Both the position numbers and the translations under genes were made by a program. From NCBI GenBank assembly GCA_029555415.1, contig JAKPSI010000119.1:1-64000 (forward strand): 64,000 nucleotides of DNA, given 5' to 3'. Shown here piece by piece: positions 46,783-56,123 of the stretch (its first letter is position 1; each line of letters opens with the position of its first letter). This stretch comes from Bacteroidota bacterium (GTDB taxonomy: Bacteria > Bacteroidota > Bacteroidia > Chitinophagales > Chitinophagaceae). The notes below the pieces were generated by a model that did not search any database, was not told where the DNA came from, and saw only the letters and a program-made list of their open reading frames with translations.

Positions 46783-48050
46783 TAGTGTATTTTAACGGCA
46801 ACTGAACTCATGGTCGTATGCTTACCAGAGATCAGTTTCATCACTTTTTCTGTTTCTTCCGGATATACTTTGATATAATGCGTTCTCAATAATGCAGCGG
46901 TGGGTATCTCCGCGCCTTCCATGAATACCGCGACCGCATGTGACTTTTGTTTCGGCATATGGCAATCCACACAATTCTGTTTGATCACTGGACCTGCGGT
47001 AGCCAGCAGTTTACAATCCTTCTCTTTCCCCTGCTGATGACAATTCAAACAGCGTTGTGAGAAGACTTCCACTTTATCTCTTTCGTTCTCGTGCACATTG
47101 TGACAGCTCAGGCAGGTCATTTGTCCAGCCATGAAGCATTTGCTCATCTCCAACAGGCCTAACTGATTACCATGAAGGTCTATATTATCGGCCATTGCCG
47201 GTGTTCCGCTCCTGTAAAAATAATCCATCAGGCTGTCGCCGGCCATATAGGTGAATGAAGGTTTTGTTTTATTGAGCTGACCACCGTGACAAAGCGCGCA
47301 CAGGTCAAGATTCCGCTGGCGTGACAGCTTTCCGGTATTGACGATATAGCGCGCTTCTTTAACGGAAGGATTCTTTGTATGGAATTCCACGTGTTCCGCG
47401 GCAGGGCCGTGGCAACGTTCGCAATCGACACCGTAGATGAATTGATTGTGGTCGAATGTTTCGGGGCGTGTGGCGGTGTCGGATGTTTTCCATGCATAGG
47501 TCATGTGACATTCCAGACAACGGGAAGTAACTACCCTGTTAAATACGATCTTTTTAGGATCGAAGCCGGGGCTGTTGGCCCAGGTACTTTCAGGGGAGAA
47601 ATAAGTGATGGGCATCTGGATCAGGCTGTTGCGGATCCAGGAGAGATAGCTCTGTCCTTTGCGGCCGGAGCCGACAGTGATATCAAAACGGCCGGCACGT
47701 TTTTCCTGGCCGTTGATATAAGCGACCTGAAAGAGGCCGCTGTCCCTTTTTTCCATGACTACTTTGTTCATGGGGTTAAAGGCAAATGCGTTATGTCCGG
47801 GTTCAAAACTACCCAGGATATTATCTTCTTTGGAGGGCTCCGAAGAAAGAAAATGTTCGGTGCGGAGATGTTTTTCGTAGAGGTCTTTATGGCAGGGCGC
47901 ACAGGAAGCGGAGCCGGCGAATGACGGGTATTTATCATTGACCGTTTCCTTCTTGTTATTGTTGGCGGTGCAGCGAACGAGCAGGAATGTACCGGTTACA
48001 ATCGCAAGAATGACGAGGTAGGAAACGCTGACCTTTTTAAGTATTGCCAT
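46782..48050 (-). CDS. Multihaem c-type cytochrome (seven CxxCH)
   Basis: 422 residues from the ATG at 48050; the longer frame upstream crosses the hairpin at 48095-48135 and is rejected. An N-terminal membrane anchor or signal (VSYLVILAIVTGTFLLVRC) is followed by seven haem sites: CAPCH, CLECH, CERCH, CALCH, CLSCH, CLNCH and CVDCH. The pattern resembles cytochrome c554-type multihaem proteins that carry electrons in the periplasm. Its place inside a polysaccharide locus, coupled to the UnbV gene, is unusual; a partner reductase is not present nearby. Confidence 0.88.
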   Translation of the reverse strand: MAILKKVSVSYLVILAIVTGTFLLVRCTANNNKKETVNDKYPSFAGSASCAPCHKDLYEKHLRTEHFLSSEPSKEDNILGSFEPGHNAFAFNPMNKVVMEKRDSGLFQVAYINGQEKRAGRFDITVGSGRKGQSYLSWIRNSLIQMPITYFSPESTWANSPGFDPKKIVFNRVVTSRCLECHMTYAWKTSDTATRPETFDHNQFIYGVDCERCHGPAAEHVEFHTKNPSVKEARYIVNTGKLSRQRNLDLCALCHGGQLNKTKPSFTYMAGDSLMDYFYRSGTPAMADNIDLHGNQLGLLEMSKCFMAGQMTCLSCHNVHENERDKVEVFSQRCLNCHQQGKEKDCKLLATAGPVIKQNCVDCHMPKQKSHAVAVFMEGAEIPTAALLRTHYIKVYPEETEKVMKLISGKHTTMSSVAVKIH

Positions 48051-48094
48051 AATGAAGGGAAGGCGGGAAGGGTCACCGGAGCTTCTGTATAAAA

Positions 48095-48135
48095 TCAGAA
48101 AATGGGCTGACATTGAAGTCAGCCCATTTCTGATA
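48095..48135 (-). terminator. Hairpin between the LamG and cytochrome genes
   Basis: AAATGGGCTGAC and GTCAGCCCATTT form a 12-bp stem around a 6-base loop, extended by ATCAG/CTGAT. On the minus strand it is followed by TTTTCTGATTTTAT. It lies between the susC-susD-LamG group and the cytochrome, so it may end or attenuate transcription and let the surface-binding genes be made in excess. Confidence 0.7.
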
Positions 48136-48165
48136 CACACGATTATTACAACTTAGAAAACTGCT

Positions 48166-49020
48166 TTACAGCTTATTGTTAAAGAGATCCAGAACTTCAG
48201 CATCTGTCAGCACCTTGTTGTACAAGCGGAACTGATCGATACCACCTTTCCAGGACTCCATCCAGTCGTCTGTAGGACCAGGCAGACCTACGTGTTTGTT
48301 CATACCGCCCACAACCAGGTTGAATACGCTGGAAGCGGTCAGTTTGATCTGGCCGTGACCACCCCAGTTCAGGGTATTGATCAGGACGCCATCACGATAG
48401 ATCTTCATGTTAGAAGTAGTTTCATTGTAAGAGAACACCAGGTGGTGCCAGTTACCATCATAGATGCGGGGGATACGGTTGCCGCCAACCAGCTCGAACC
48501 AGTGGTCGCCGCCGTTATCGTTCACATAGAATTTTACAACAGCTGAGTCGGTTGTTGCACCTGAACCAGTGTGGTCGAACAGGATGAACATCGCTGTTGT
48601 GGACCAATAGTCTTTATCAGGCAGGGTGAACGCGAACTGAGCTTTACCGCCAGTGGGAACAGAGTTCTTTTCCCAGAAAGAAACGGTGAAAGATGTTGAC
48701 TTGCTGAAGTCATTCGCATTCAGGTACTGCAGGGCAGCACCACCGGAACCTACATAAGAGGTACCGCGAATACCCGTACCCACTTTGATAGCACTGTTCG
48801 GGAAGAAGCTCGGATAACCCGAGATACTGTCACCGAAGCGGATGTTGATCTGCTTGCCATCTGCGTTGGTAGAATCGAAATTAGCATAAAAACGGAGCGG
48901 GGTCGTCGGGCTCACCGTATGGTCTTTCGGATAGTCACCCAGCGCCGGCCTGTCCATCTTCTGACAACTCATCATCCCTGTTACCAGAGCGATCGCTGCC
49001 AGGCTGTTGAATAATTTCAT
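48166..49020 (-). CDS. LamG-domain lipoprotein (surface glycan-binding candidate)
   Basis: 284 residues from the ATG at 49020 (another in-frame ATG at 49032 adds MIAN). VTGMMSCQK is a lipoprotein signal. Residues about 80-285 form a concanavalin-like LamG jelly roll (FTVSFWEKNS, GNWHHLVFSYNETT, DQFRLYNKVLTDAEV). It sits in the SusE/SusF position directly after SusD and probably binds the glycan at the cell surface. Confidence 0.85.
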   Translation of the reverse strand: MKLFNSLAAIALVTGMMSCQKMDRPALGDYPKDHTVSPTTPLRFYANFDSTNADGKQINIRFGDSISGYPSFFPNSAIKVGTGIRGTSYVGSGGAALQYLNANDFSKSTSFTVSFWEKNSVPTGGKAQFAFTLPDKDYWSTTAMFILFDHTGSGATTDSAVVKFYVNDNGGDHWFELVGGNRIPRIYDGNWHHLVFSYNETTSNMKIYRDGVLINTLNWGGHGQIKLTASSVFNLVVGGMNKHVGLPGPTDDWMESWKGGIDQFRLYNKVLTDAEVLDLFNNKL

Positions 49021-49065
49021 GTTTGCAATCATACTTTATGTTTTAAAAATTGGTATTAATAGATT

Positions 49066-50622
49066 TTACCAAAGCGGGTTTTGTACTAACACACCACCAG
49101 ACAGGTCGATCGCTTTCTGGGGAATGGGATAGTAGTTACAACGGGCAGTATAACCCAGTGTTCCCAGTACGGCCTGAGCATCACCCCAGCGTACGAGGTC
49201 ATCAAAGCGATAGCCTTCCATTGCGAATTCCCAGCGACGTTCGTTCTTGATCGCAGTACGCATAGCGGCCTGAGTTGTGAACGGAATAGCGGGAAGAACA
49301 GCGTTGTTACCACCACGTGCACGGGCACGGATCAGTTCCAGGTTGGCAGCAGCAGTTGCGCCGTCACCCAGTTCGTTGGCAGCTTCAGCTTTCATCAGGA
49401 TCACGTCTGCATAGCGCAGGATCCTGTGGTTGATCCATGCGGGATAACCGGAAGTTGTAGTACCAGTGTACTGACGCATTGCGGGATCAGAGTAAACTTT
49501 TTTGCTCCAGTATTTCTGGTCTAAAGAAGAACCGGGAGCGTAAGCGGGCAGGGTTGCACCGTAACCGCCTGTTGCAGTTCCGCCATCTGACTGACCAGAG
49601 TACAGGATCGTTGCAGCTTTGCGGGGGTCAGTGGGATCCCATGCAGTTTCAAGTACATCGGTAGGCGTGTTCCAGCCCCAACCGAGGTTCCATGCATTGG
49701 ATGCACCACCCTGGCGAACGTTCTGAGAAACGGCCCAGAAAGAACCGTAGTCAGGAGAACCGCCGGAGCCGAGATATGCCTGCATTTCGAGGATAGATTC
49801 TGAACTGTTCTTACCTGCACCACCTACACCATCTTTCCATACATCGGTGAATTTGGGAAGCAGGGAGTACTGACCTGAAGCGATCACCTGATTGGCGAGC
49901 GCCAGGGTCTGAGCCCAGTTACCGCGGAACAGGTAAGTTTTAGCCCACAGTGTTTTAGCAGCACCGCTGGTCAGCCTTCCGGGGAAGGGGTTCTGGCCGG
50001 TTGTACTGTTGAACCAGGAAGCGGGTAGCTGAGTTGAAGCAGCCTGCAGGTCAGCGTCGATCAGCGCATAGATATCAGCCACAGGAGATTTGGGGCGGAC
50101 ACCATCAGCGGCGTTCGTATAGAAGTAGTCGATCTTCGGAATGGGACCGTAAGCTTTTACCAGTTCAAAGTAGGAGTAAGCACGGAAGAAATGTGCTTCA
50201 CCCACGTTGCGCTGAGAAGCGTCGTCGGTCAGATTGAGAGAATCAGCGAAGTACAGCAGCTGATTCGCTTTGTTGATCATATAATAGTGGTCGTTCCAGT
50301 AGGTGTTGGTTGCCCAATCATCCTTTGTGTACTGGAATGTTTCGAACTCTGTATTGATCTCAGCACCATCCGTTGCGCTGGAACCTTTTTGCGCGTCATC
50401 GTCACGGATGCTGTTGAAGTCGAGCCAGGGAAGGGTTGCAAAACCAGCCCAGCTGTTGAATACGGAATACATACCGATCGCCTGTCCGTCAACTACACTG
50501 CCATAATCGGACAACGTTGCGGAGAGTGGCTTTCTGTCAAGAAATTTTTTACAGCTTGTAACACCCGCAAACGCGACAGTTACCAGTAAAAAACTCCAGA
50601 AAATTTTATTTGCTTTTTTCAT
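49066..50622 (-). CDS. SusD/RagB family outer-membrane nutrient-binding lipoprotein
   Basis: A 518-residue lipoprotein (AFAGVTSCKKFLDRKP), with the typical CxKFLDxxP start of SusD proteins. The helical TPR-like N-terminal half contains YYMINKANQLLYFADS and FFRAYSYFELVKAYG; the C-terminal part ends with NERRWEFAMEGYRFDDLVRWG, a strong family signature, and YYPIPQKAID. It caps the SusC barrel and delivers glycan. It is 24 bp downstream of susC. Confidence 0.95.
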   Translation of the reverse strand: MKKANKIFWSFLLVTVAFAGVTSCKKFLDRKPLSATLSDYGSVVDGQAIGMYSVFNSWAGFATLPWLDFNSIRDDDAQKGSSATDGAEINTEFETFQYTKDDWATNTYWNDHYYMINKANQLLYFADSLNLTDDASQRNVGEAHFFRAYSYFELVKAYGPIPKIDYFYTNAADGVRPKSPVADIYALIDADLQAASTQLPASWFNSTTGQNPFPGRLTSGAAKTLWAKTYLFRGNWAQTLALANQVIASGQYSLLPKFTDVWKDGVGGAGKNSSESILEMQAYLGSGGSPDYGSFWAVSQNVRQGGASNAWNLGWGWNTPTDVLETAWDPTDPRKAATILYSGQSDGGTATGGYGATLPAYAPGSSLDQKYWSKKVYSDPAMRQYTGTTTSGYPAWINHRILRYADVILMKAEAANELGDGATAAANLELIRARARGGNNAVLPAIPFTTQAAMRTAIKNERRWEFAMEGYRFDDLVRWGDAQAVLGTLGYTARCNYYPIPQKAIDLSGGVLVQNPLW

Positions 50623-50645
50623 ATTAAATCCACTTTAGTAGTTTA

Positions 50646-53600
50646 TTAGAACGTTACATTCAGACCAAAGGTTGTCACCATCGGGATGGCACCACCACCA
50701 TTATCGAATCCGAAGCCGGTTGCATCACCACCATACTCTGCAGTATAGCCATTGTTATGCTTCCATGTTTTCAGGTTCTGAGCGTTCGCATAAATACGCA
50801 ACGCTTTGATCTTCAGCTTAGAAAGACCCTTCGGATCAACATCGTATCCGATCTGGGCGTTCCTGATCCTGAAGTAGCTGCCATCTTCCATGTTCAGGGT
50901 AGAACCATTATAGTTGAAACGGTCAGCCTGGCTGATGATGGGCTCCCAGTTGGAAGTACCGGCACCATGCCACCTGTCAAGTTTGAAAGCAGGATAGTTA
51001 ACACGCTGGAACGGAGATTCCAGTGATCCCCATGTGCGGAAGACCTCGTTACCGTAAACACCACCAAAGTCAACAGACAGATTGAAGCGTTTGTAAACAA
51101 CGTTGATATTACCACCGTACATGAAATCAGGAGAAGGGTTGCCGATGAATGTGCGGTCTTTCGCATCGATCACACCATCACCATTCAGGTCCTTGAACTT
51201 CAGGTCACCCGCGCGGTAAGCACCAAGTGAAGAAGCCGGGGGAGAAGAAAGGATATCCAGATTGCTCTGATAGAGACCTTCTACAACATAACCCCAGAAA
51301 GAACCGATCGCATAACCGGGAACGGTACGGGCTTCTGCAGAACCGTTGTTCATGAAACCACGGATGATCATACCACCGGGAAGATCTTCCGCAACACCCA
51401 GTACTTTATTCTTCATGAAAGTGATGTTACCATTAACGTTGATCGTCAGGTCGCTGTTCACTTTCTGTGTCCAGGTTGCAGACAGTTCCTCACCCCAGTT
51501 GTGGATCTTACCACCGTTCTCGAGTTTGTTATCCAGACCGAGTGAGCTCAGGTCAACATAGGTCATCATGTCCTTAGTGACCTTAGTATAATAAGTGGCT
51601 TCAAAATGCAGGCGGTTGTTGAAAGCGGTCAGTTCAAGACCGATATCCGTTGCATTCACAGTTTCCCATTTCAGGTCGGGGTTCACACGGTATTGGGGTA
51701 ATGCACCCGTAACCAGGTTGCCGCCGAAAGGAACAACGGTACCGGGTCTCAGACCGGGATATGTCGGATAGTCACCGGCAAAACCGTAGCTGGACTGGTT
51801 ACCCAGTACACCGGTAGAACCTTTTAATTTCAGGTAATTGATGACTTTCTGATTAGCCATGAAATCTTCTTTCGAAACTTCCCAGCCCGCACCTACTGAC
51901 CAGAATTTCTGGTGACGGTTAGCGGTAGCGATACGGGAAGAAGCATCATCACGGAAAGATCCGTTCAGATAATACTTGTTCTTGAAGCTGTAGAGGAAAC
52001 GACCCAGCGCAGAAACGGTAGTTCCTTCTGTCTGGCTGGAAGAAGCGCCTGCCTGACCAACATAGCCGAAGCCATTGTTGAGGTACCACAGTCTTTTATC
52101 GTTGGGGATCGGAAGATCCGCAGCGCCTGAACCTTGTGTAGATGTACCGAACAGCTCGTTAAAGCCATTATAGTAAGTGGTGAAACCACCCAGTACGGTC
52201 AGGTTGTTATCGCCGAATTTCTTCTTGTAAGTCAACAGATAATCCTGCTGGAATTTTTTGTAATTCTGATTGGACTCGAATACACTGGTCTTTGTGTTAT
52301 ACAAATAAGGTGTATTGTTCATCGGGTTGTAAGCATAGTACAGTGGGCTGTACACGCGTGTGCTTACATTGCTCATATCCGCATACCAGTTACCACGGAA
52401 AGTGAAATCCTTCAGGAAGTTCACTTCAGCGTATACGCTACCTACGTTACGGAATTCGTAGCTGATGGTTTTGTCCCATGTATTCTCGATCTCAAGAACA
52501 GGATTCACCACACCTGAGTTCTGGAGGGCAACGTTCAGGCCTGAGTACAGGTTGGCGTTGATACTGTCAGAACCATAAGGATTCTTCACGCGGAAGGGTT
52601 TGGTCAGGGAAGATACGTGCGGCATTACTTTGCGTGCAGCATCCAGTACCCATCCTGCACCATAAGGATTGTGCTGGCGTGTTGAGTTCAGGGTTACGCC
52701 GATCTTGATGTTCTTGTTCACTTTGAATTCATCGCTGAAAGAAAGGAGGATCTTCTCCAGTTTCTCATGCCTGATGATACCTTCATCGGACTGATAACCG
52801 AGGCCGAAAGAGAAACGGTTGTTCTCTGTGCTTCCGGAGATGGTCAGGTTGTCCGTATTGAACTTACCTGTACGTGTTACCGCACTGATCCAATCCGTAT
52901 TTGAGGTAAGCTGAGAGTAACTCGGCGTAGCTACGTTGTTGTTTGCATTCTCTTCAGCGAACAGCTGATCGAACTGACCTGCATTCGCCATTTGAATTTT
53001 ATCAACCAGTTTCTTGAAACCGTAAGAAGTGTTGAAGTTGATGATGGTCTGACCCACTTTCGCTTTCTTGGTAGTGATCGCGATCGCACCGGTCGCACCG
53101 CGTACCCCGAAGATCGCCAGTGAAGACGGGTCTTTCAGGATCTCGATTGACTCGATATCGTTGGGGTTCAGGTAATCGATATTATCGTTCAGGATACCAT
53201 CCACTACATAAAGGGGGTGTACCTGACCGATGGATACGGTACCGCGGATCCTGATATCAGGAGCCTGGCCGGGCGTACCATTATTCACTACATACAGACC
53301 GGGCACCTTGCTTTGCAGGGAAGCCACGGGGTTGGTGTTGGGTTTGTCTGCAACTTCCTTACCGGCGATCTTAACGATAGAACCGGTCAGGTCCCTTTTG
53401 TTGGCGGTACCATAACCGATCACCACTACTTCATCGATCTTTTTAGTCGATTGCTGCAGGGTGATACCGAGTGTGGTTTTACCGGCAACCGCTACTTCAG
53501 TGGTTTCGAAACCAACGTAGCTGAATACCAGGGTTGCATTGTCGGGAACACTGATGGAGAAGTTACCATTTGCGTCTGTAGTGGTACCGGAGCGGGAACC

Positions 53601-54065
53601 TTTTACAAACACGGAAACACCCGCCAGGGGTTCACCATTGGAGGAAACTACCTTACCGGTCACTCTGATGTCGTTTACATCGGTCAGGGCTGCTGCATCA
53701 GCACCGTCCTTCAGTACGACCAGGTTCGAACCCAGGATCTTGTAGCTGACACCGGTATTCGACAGAATACGGTCCAGTACATCCGTGAGCGAAGCCTGAA
53801 CAACGTCCAGATTAACACGGGGTTTTCCTTTGATCATTTCTTCGTTGAAGAGGAAGCGGTATTCGCTTTTCTTTTCAATAGCGAAGAGAACTTTTTTGAT
53901 CTCTGCCCCGTCCATTTTCAGGGTGATCCTTTCCTGGGACCATCCTTTAGCGGATACCTGGAGGCAGGCGAACAGCAGTAAAGCAATCATCATTCTCATA
54001 ATTCTGGCAATCTTTGAGTAGAACATGCCCTTTCCTGAGAAAGCAGTCGTTCCATTTTTTTTCAT
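50646..54065 (-). CDS. SusC/RagA family TonB-dependent transporter with STN domain
   Basis: A 1139-residue outer-membrane transporter. Signal region 1-45, then an STN domain (about 50-115: ERITLKMDGAEIKKVLFAIE), a carboxypeptidase-regulatory-like domain (about 130-215: VTGKVVSSNGEPLAGVSV), DEVVVIGYGT as the SusC signature, a plug (about 220-345, with VDGI and IESIEILKD) and a large barrel ending GLNVTF. The STN domain is what lets such transporters signal to FecR-type anti-sigma factors, and a sigma/FecR pair lies just upstream, so induction by substrate is likely. Confidence 0.95.
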   Translation of the reverse strand: MKKNGTTAFSGKGMFYSKIARIMRMMIALLLFACLQVSAKGWSQERITLKMDGAEIKKVLFAIEKKSEYRFLFNEEMIKGKPRVNLDVVQASLTDVLDRILSNTGVSYKILGSNLVVLKDGADAAALTDVNDIRVTGKVVSSNGEPLAGVSVFVKGSRSGTTTDANGNFSISVPDNATLVFSYVGFETTEVAVAGKTTLGITLQQSTKKIDEVVVIGYGTANKRDLTGSIVKIAGKEVADKPNTNPVASLQSKVPGLYVVNNGTPGQAPDIRIRGTVSIGQVHPLYVVDGILNDNIDYLNPNDIESIEILKDPSSLAIFGVRGATGAIAITTKKAKVGQTIINFNTSYGFKKLVDKIQMANAGQFDQLFAEENANNNVATPSYSQLTSNTDWISAVTRTGKFNTDNLTISGSTENNRFSFGLGYQSDEGIIRHEKLEKILLSFSDEFKVNKNIKIGVTLNSTRQHNPYGAGWVLDAARKVMPHVSSLTKPFRVKNPYGSDSINANLYSGLNVALQNSGVVNPVLEIENTWDKTISYEFRNVGSVYAEVNFLKDFTFRGNWYADMSNVSTRVYSPLYYAYNPMNNTPYLYNTKTSVFESNQNYKKFQQDYLLTYKKKFGDNNLTVLGGFTTYYNGFNELFGTSTQGSGAADLPIPNDKRLWYLNNGFGYVGQAGASSSQTEGTTVSALGRFLYSFKNKYYLNGSFRDDASSRIATANRHQKFWSVGAGWEVSKEDFMANQKVINYLKLKGSTGVLGNQSSYGFAGDYPTYPGLRPGTVVPFGGNLVTGALPQYRVNPDLKWETVNATDIGLELTAFNNRLHFEATYYTKVTKDMMTYVDLSSLGLDNKLENGGKIHNWGEELSATWTQKVNSDLTINVNGNITFMKNKVLGVAEDLPGGMIIRGFMNNGSAEARTVPGYAIGSFWGYVVEGLYQSNLDILSSPPASSLGAYRAGDLKFKDLNGDGVIDAKDRTFIGNPSPDFMYGGNINVVYKRFNLSVDFGGVYGNEVFRTWGSLESPFQRVNYPAFKLDRWHGAGTSNWEPIISQADRFNYNGSTLNMEDGSYFRIRNAQIGYDVDPKGLSKLKIKALRIYANAQNLKTWKHNNGYTAEYGGDATGFGFDNGGGAIPMVTTFGLNVTF

Positions 54066-54211
54066 AATTTACAATTGAAGGGTTATGAATCCGGGTCCAA
54101 TTGAGACCCGGTCTGCATTTGATCAACCTCGGGACGGTAAATGTTGCAGCATCTACTGTCCCTTTTTTATGCACCTTTAAGAAGTATTGTTCTTATACAT
54201 AAGCAGCAATC
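54066..54211 (-). promoter_or_regulatory. susC leader with two hairpins
   Basis: Between fecR and susC two stems are visible: CCGGGTC / GACCCGG (around 54089-54110) and GGGACGGTA / TACTGTCCC (54131-54162, with one G-U pair). The second is followed by TTTTTT on the plus strand, but no plus-strand gene precedes it. The region must carry the sigma-dependent promoter of the glucan operon and may also fold as an attenuator; the promoter itself is not identified. Confidence 0.45.
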
Positions 54212-55312
54212 TTAGCGGTGAATAATGATTTTATTTCCAGCCTGTTCATACTTGAACGGCACAGTAATTTTTAAAGCTTCCAGCGCCTGGGCGATCGTCT
54301 CCTGTTCAAAAATACCTGAGAACCTTTTTTGCTGCAGCGCTGCATCATCGATCTCCATCTCCACATCATACCACCTTTCCATCCTCACTACTAACTCACT
54401 GAACGATTCATCCCGGAATACGAATTTATTGTCGATCCACTGCGTCTCTGCCACTGTACTGTCAACCGGGTTATACTTGAGCTTGTTGATCGCAACAAGT
54501 GTATTGATCGTAAGTGGGGACACTGTTTTCTCTGCTTTCGCTGCATGAAACTGCTCTGAAGCAGCGATATTCTCAACGACCAGCTTCTCGCTGGGGGACA
54601 GGATGATCTTGTCATTCGGGCGATTCTTGATCGTCACCTCGATACTGCCGCGGATCAGACTGGTCTCCGTTTGTTTGTCTTCCGGATAAGCCTTCACATT
54701 GAACACCGTACCCAGTACCTTAATATTGATACTTGAAGTATGGATGATAAAAGGCTTTTCCTTCATCTTCATTACATCAAAGAACCCCTCACCTGTCAGT
54801 ACCACTTCTCTGGTTTCGATACCAAAGTCTTTATTATAAGTAAGCTTACTTCCTGCATTCAGCCAGACAACGGACCCGTCGGGGAGCTTGACTCTCGACT
54901 TGGATCCGGGTCTTGTAGAGATCTCATTCAACTGACGGGCAACGGAAGTACTATCATCTGAACCTGAAAACAGGTTGCGGAACAGGAATAAGCCTGCTAT
55001 CGCAAACAGGACCGCCGCAGCAGCCCAATACCAGCGTTTTGACCTGCGGACAGGCGCTGCTTCAGGATCAGTATCAGTATTTGATGTGGAATCGTTGTTT
55101 TCAGTCATCCGGTGCAGGTGAAGCATGAAAGCGTCTTCGCCCTGCATGATATCAACGTTTGGCTCCTGTTTCCAGAGCTCCTCAAGGTTCTGAATGGCGT
55201 ATTGCCATTCCGGATGGTCCAGGATAAGGGTACCCAGCTCCTTCAGCTCCTCTGCGGTAGCCTCATTTGCTAGTTTTTTAGACAGTAAAACCCAAAACAT
55301 TTCCTGGCGCAT
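54212..55312 (-). CDS. FecR-type anti-sigma factor
   Basis: 366 residues from the ATG at 55312; the frame reaches 55393, but those extra residues overlap the sigma gene. Cytoplasmic N-terminal part (about 1-100), one membrane helix (WYWAAAAVLFAIAGLFLF), then the periplasmic FecR domain (STRPGSKSRVKLPDGSVVWLNAGSKLTYN, VLTGEGFFDVMK) and a C-terminal DUF4974-type segment (FSGIFEQETIAQALEAL). It holds the sigma factor inactive until the STN domain of SusC signals across the periplasm. Confidence 0.93.
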   Translation of the reverse strand: MRQEMFWVLLSKKLANEATAEELKELGTLILDHPEWQYAIQNLEELWKQEPNVDIMQGEDAFMLHLHRMTENNDSTSNTDTDPEAAPVRRSKRWYWAAAAVLFAIAGLFLFRNLFSGSDDSTSVARQLNEISTRPGSKSRVKLPDGSVVWLNAGSKLTYNKDFGIETREVVLTGEGFFDVMKMKEKPFIIHTSSINIKVLGTVFNVKAYPEDKQTETSLIRGSIEVTIKNRPNDKIILSPSEKLVVENIAASEQFHAAKAEKTVSPLTINTLVAINKLKYNPVDSTVAETQWIDNKFVFRDESFSELVVRMERWYDVEMEIDDAALQQKRFSGIFEQETIAQALEALKITVPFKYEQAGNKIIIHR

Positions 55313-55376
55313 GCAATCGTTGGTTGTGCGTAAACCATTAAGACAACAAAAGTGAGTAGTTACCCCTAAAAAAAAT

Positions 55377-55967
55377 TTAACTTTTTTTTGCAATACTGGC
55401 TTGGGGTGAAGCCTTGATTTCCAATTGAATACATTTTCCGATCCTCCTCAGAGCGATCGCCATCTGGGCCTCGATGGTCTTTACAGAGAGCTGGAGCAGC
55501 TCGGCCACGTCTTTATATTTGAGCTGATCTTCCTTTATTAGCTTGAAAATCAATCTACAACGAGGGGGCAAGTCGTTTATCGCCTTCCTGATCTGGGCCA
55601 CCATCTCCTCAGTTACCATCAGGCGCTCCGGATCAAAATAGATGCTGTCCATTTGTACCAGCCACTCCTCGCCCACATTCGGCGGTATCCTTTTCTGCTT
55701 TTTCAGGCGGTTAAAGGCCAGATTGCGGACACTGGTATAGAAATAAAGGAGGGGAGATTCGATGATATGCAGCTGGTCACGCTTTTCCCAGATCCGGATA
55801 AAAACGTCGGAAACCAGTTCTTCGGCTTCTTCATGCGACTTGACGATGGAAAACGCGAATTGCCGGAGGCGGCTGTGCAAAAGCACGAACAGCTCCTTGT
55901 AGGCAGCCTGATCTTCGTAAACAGCCACCCGGTTCAGCAATCGTTTTAACTGTATATTCTCCGGCAT
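55377..55967 (-). CDS. ECF RNA polymerase sigma factor
   Basis: A 196-residue sigma-70 factor of the Bacteroidota SusC-associated type. Region 2 includes FAFSIVKSHEEAEELVSDVFIRIWEKRDQL; region 4 includes LPPRCRLIFKLIKEDQLKYKDVAELLQLSVKTIEAQM. It is the first gene of the sigma-FecR-SusC-SusD series and should direct transcription of the locus when the anti-sigma factor is released. Confidence 0.95.
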   Translation of the reverse strand: MPENIQLKRLLNRVAVYEDQAAYKELFVLLHSRLRQFAFSIVKSHEEAEELVSDVFIRIWEKRDQLHIIESPLLYFYTSVRNLAFNRLKKQKRIPPNVGEEWLVQMDSIYFDPERLMVTEEMVAQIRKAINDLPPRCRLIFKLIKEDQLKYKDVAELLQLSVKTIEAQMAIALRRIGKCIQLEIKASPQASIAKKS

Positions 55968-56038
55968 CGCAATAAGCAGGGGGTAAATCTACTGTTTTCC
56001 TTCAAATTATTATCTGAAACGGTTCAAGCCGTTTTATT

Positions 56039-56046
56039 TATTTTTG
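56039..56046 (+). promoter_or_regulatory. Candidate promoter -7 box upstream of tRNA(CAT)
   Basis: TATTTTTG matches the Bacteroidota -7 consensus TAnnTTTG and is followed by CAACCC, exactly as in front of tRNA-Asn (59120-59133). The shared 14-base TATTTTTGCAACCC supports a common tRNA promoter. A convincing -33 element is not seen here. Confidence 0.5.
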
Positions 56047-56123
56047 CAACCCGGAAAATGTGATAACACTCACAACGGAAAGCTCTTATTATAAGTAATT
56101 CAGATATTGACTGTTTACAGTCG

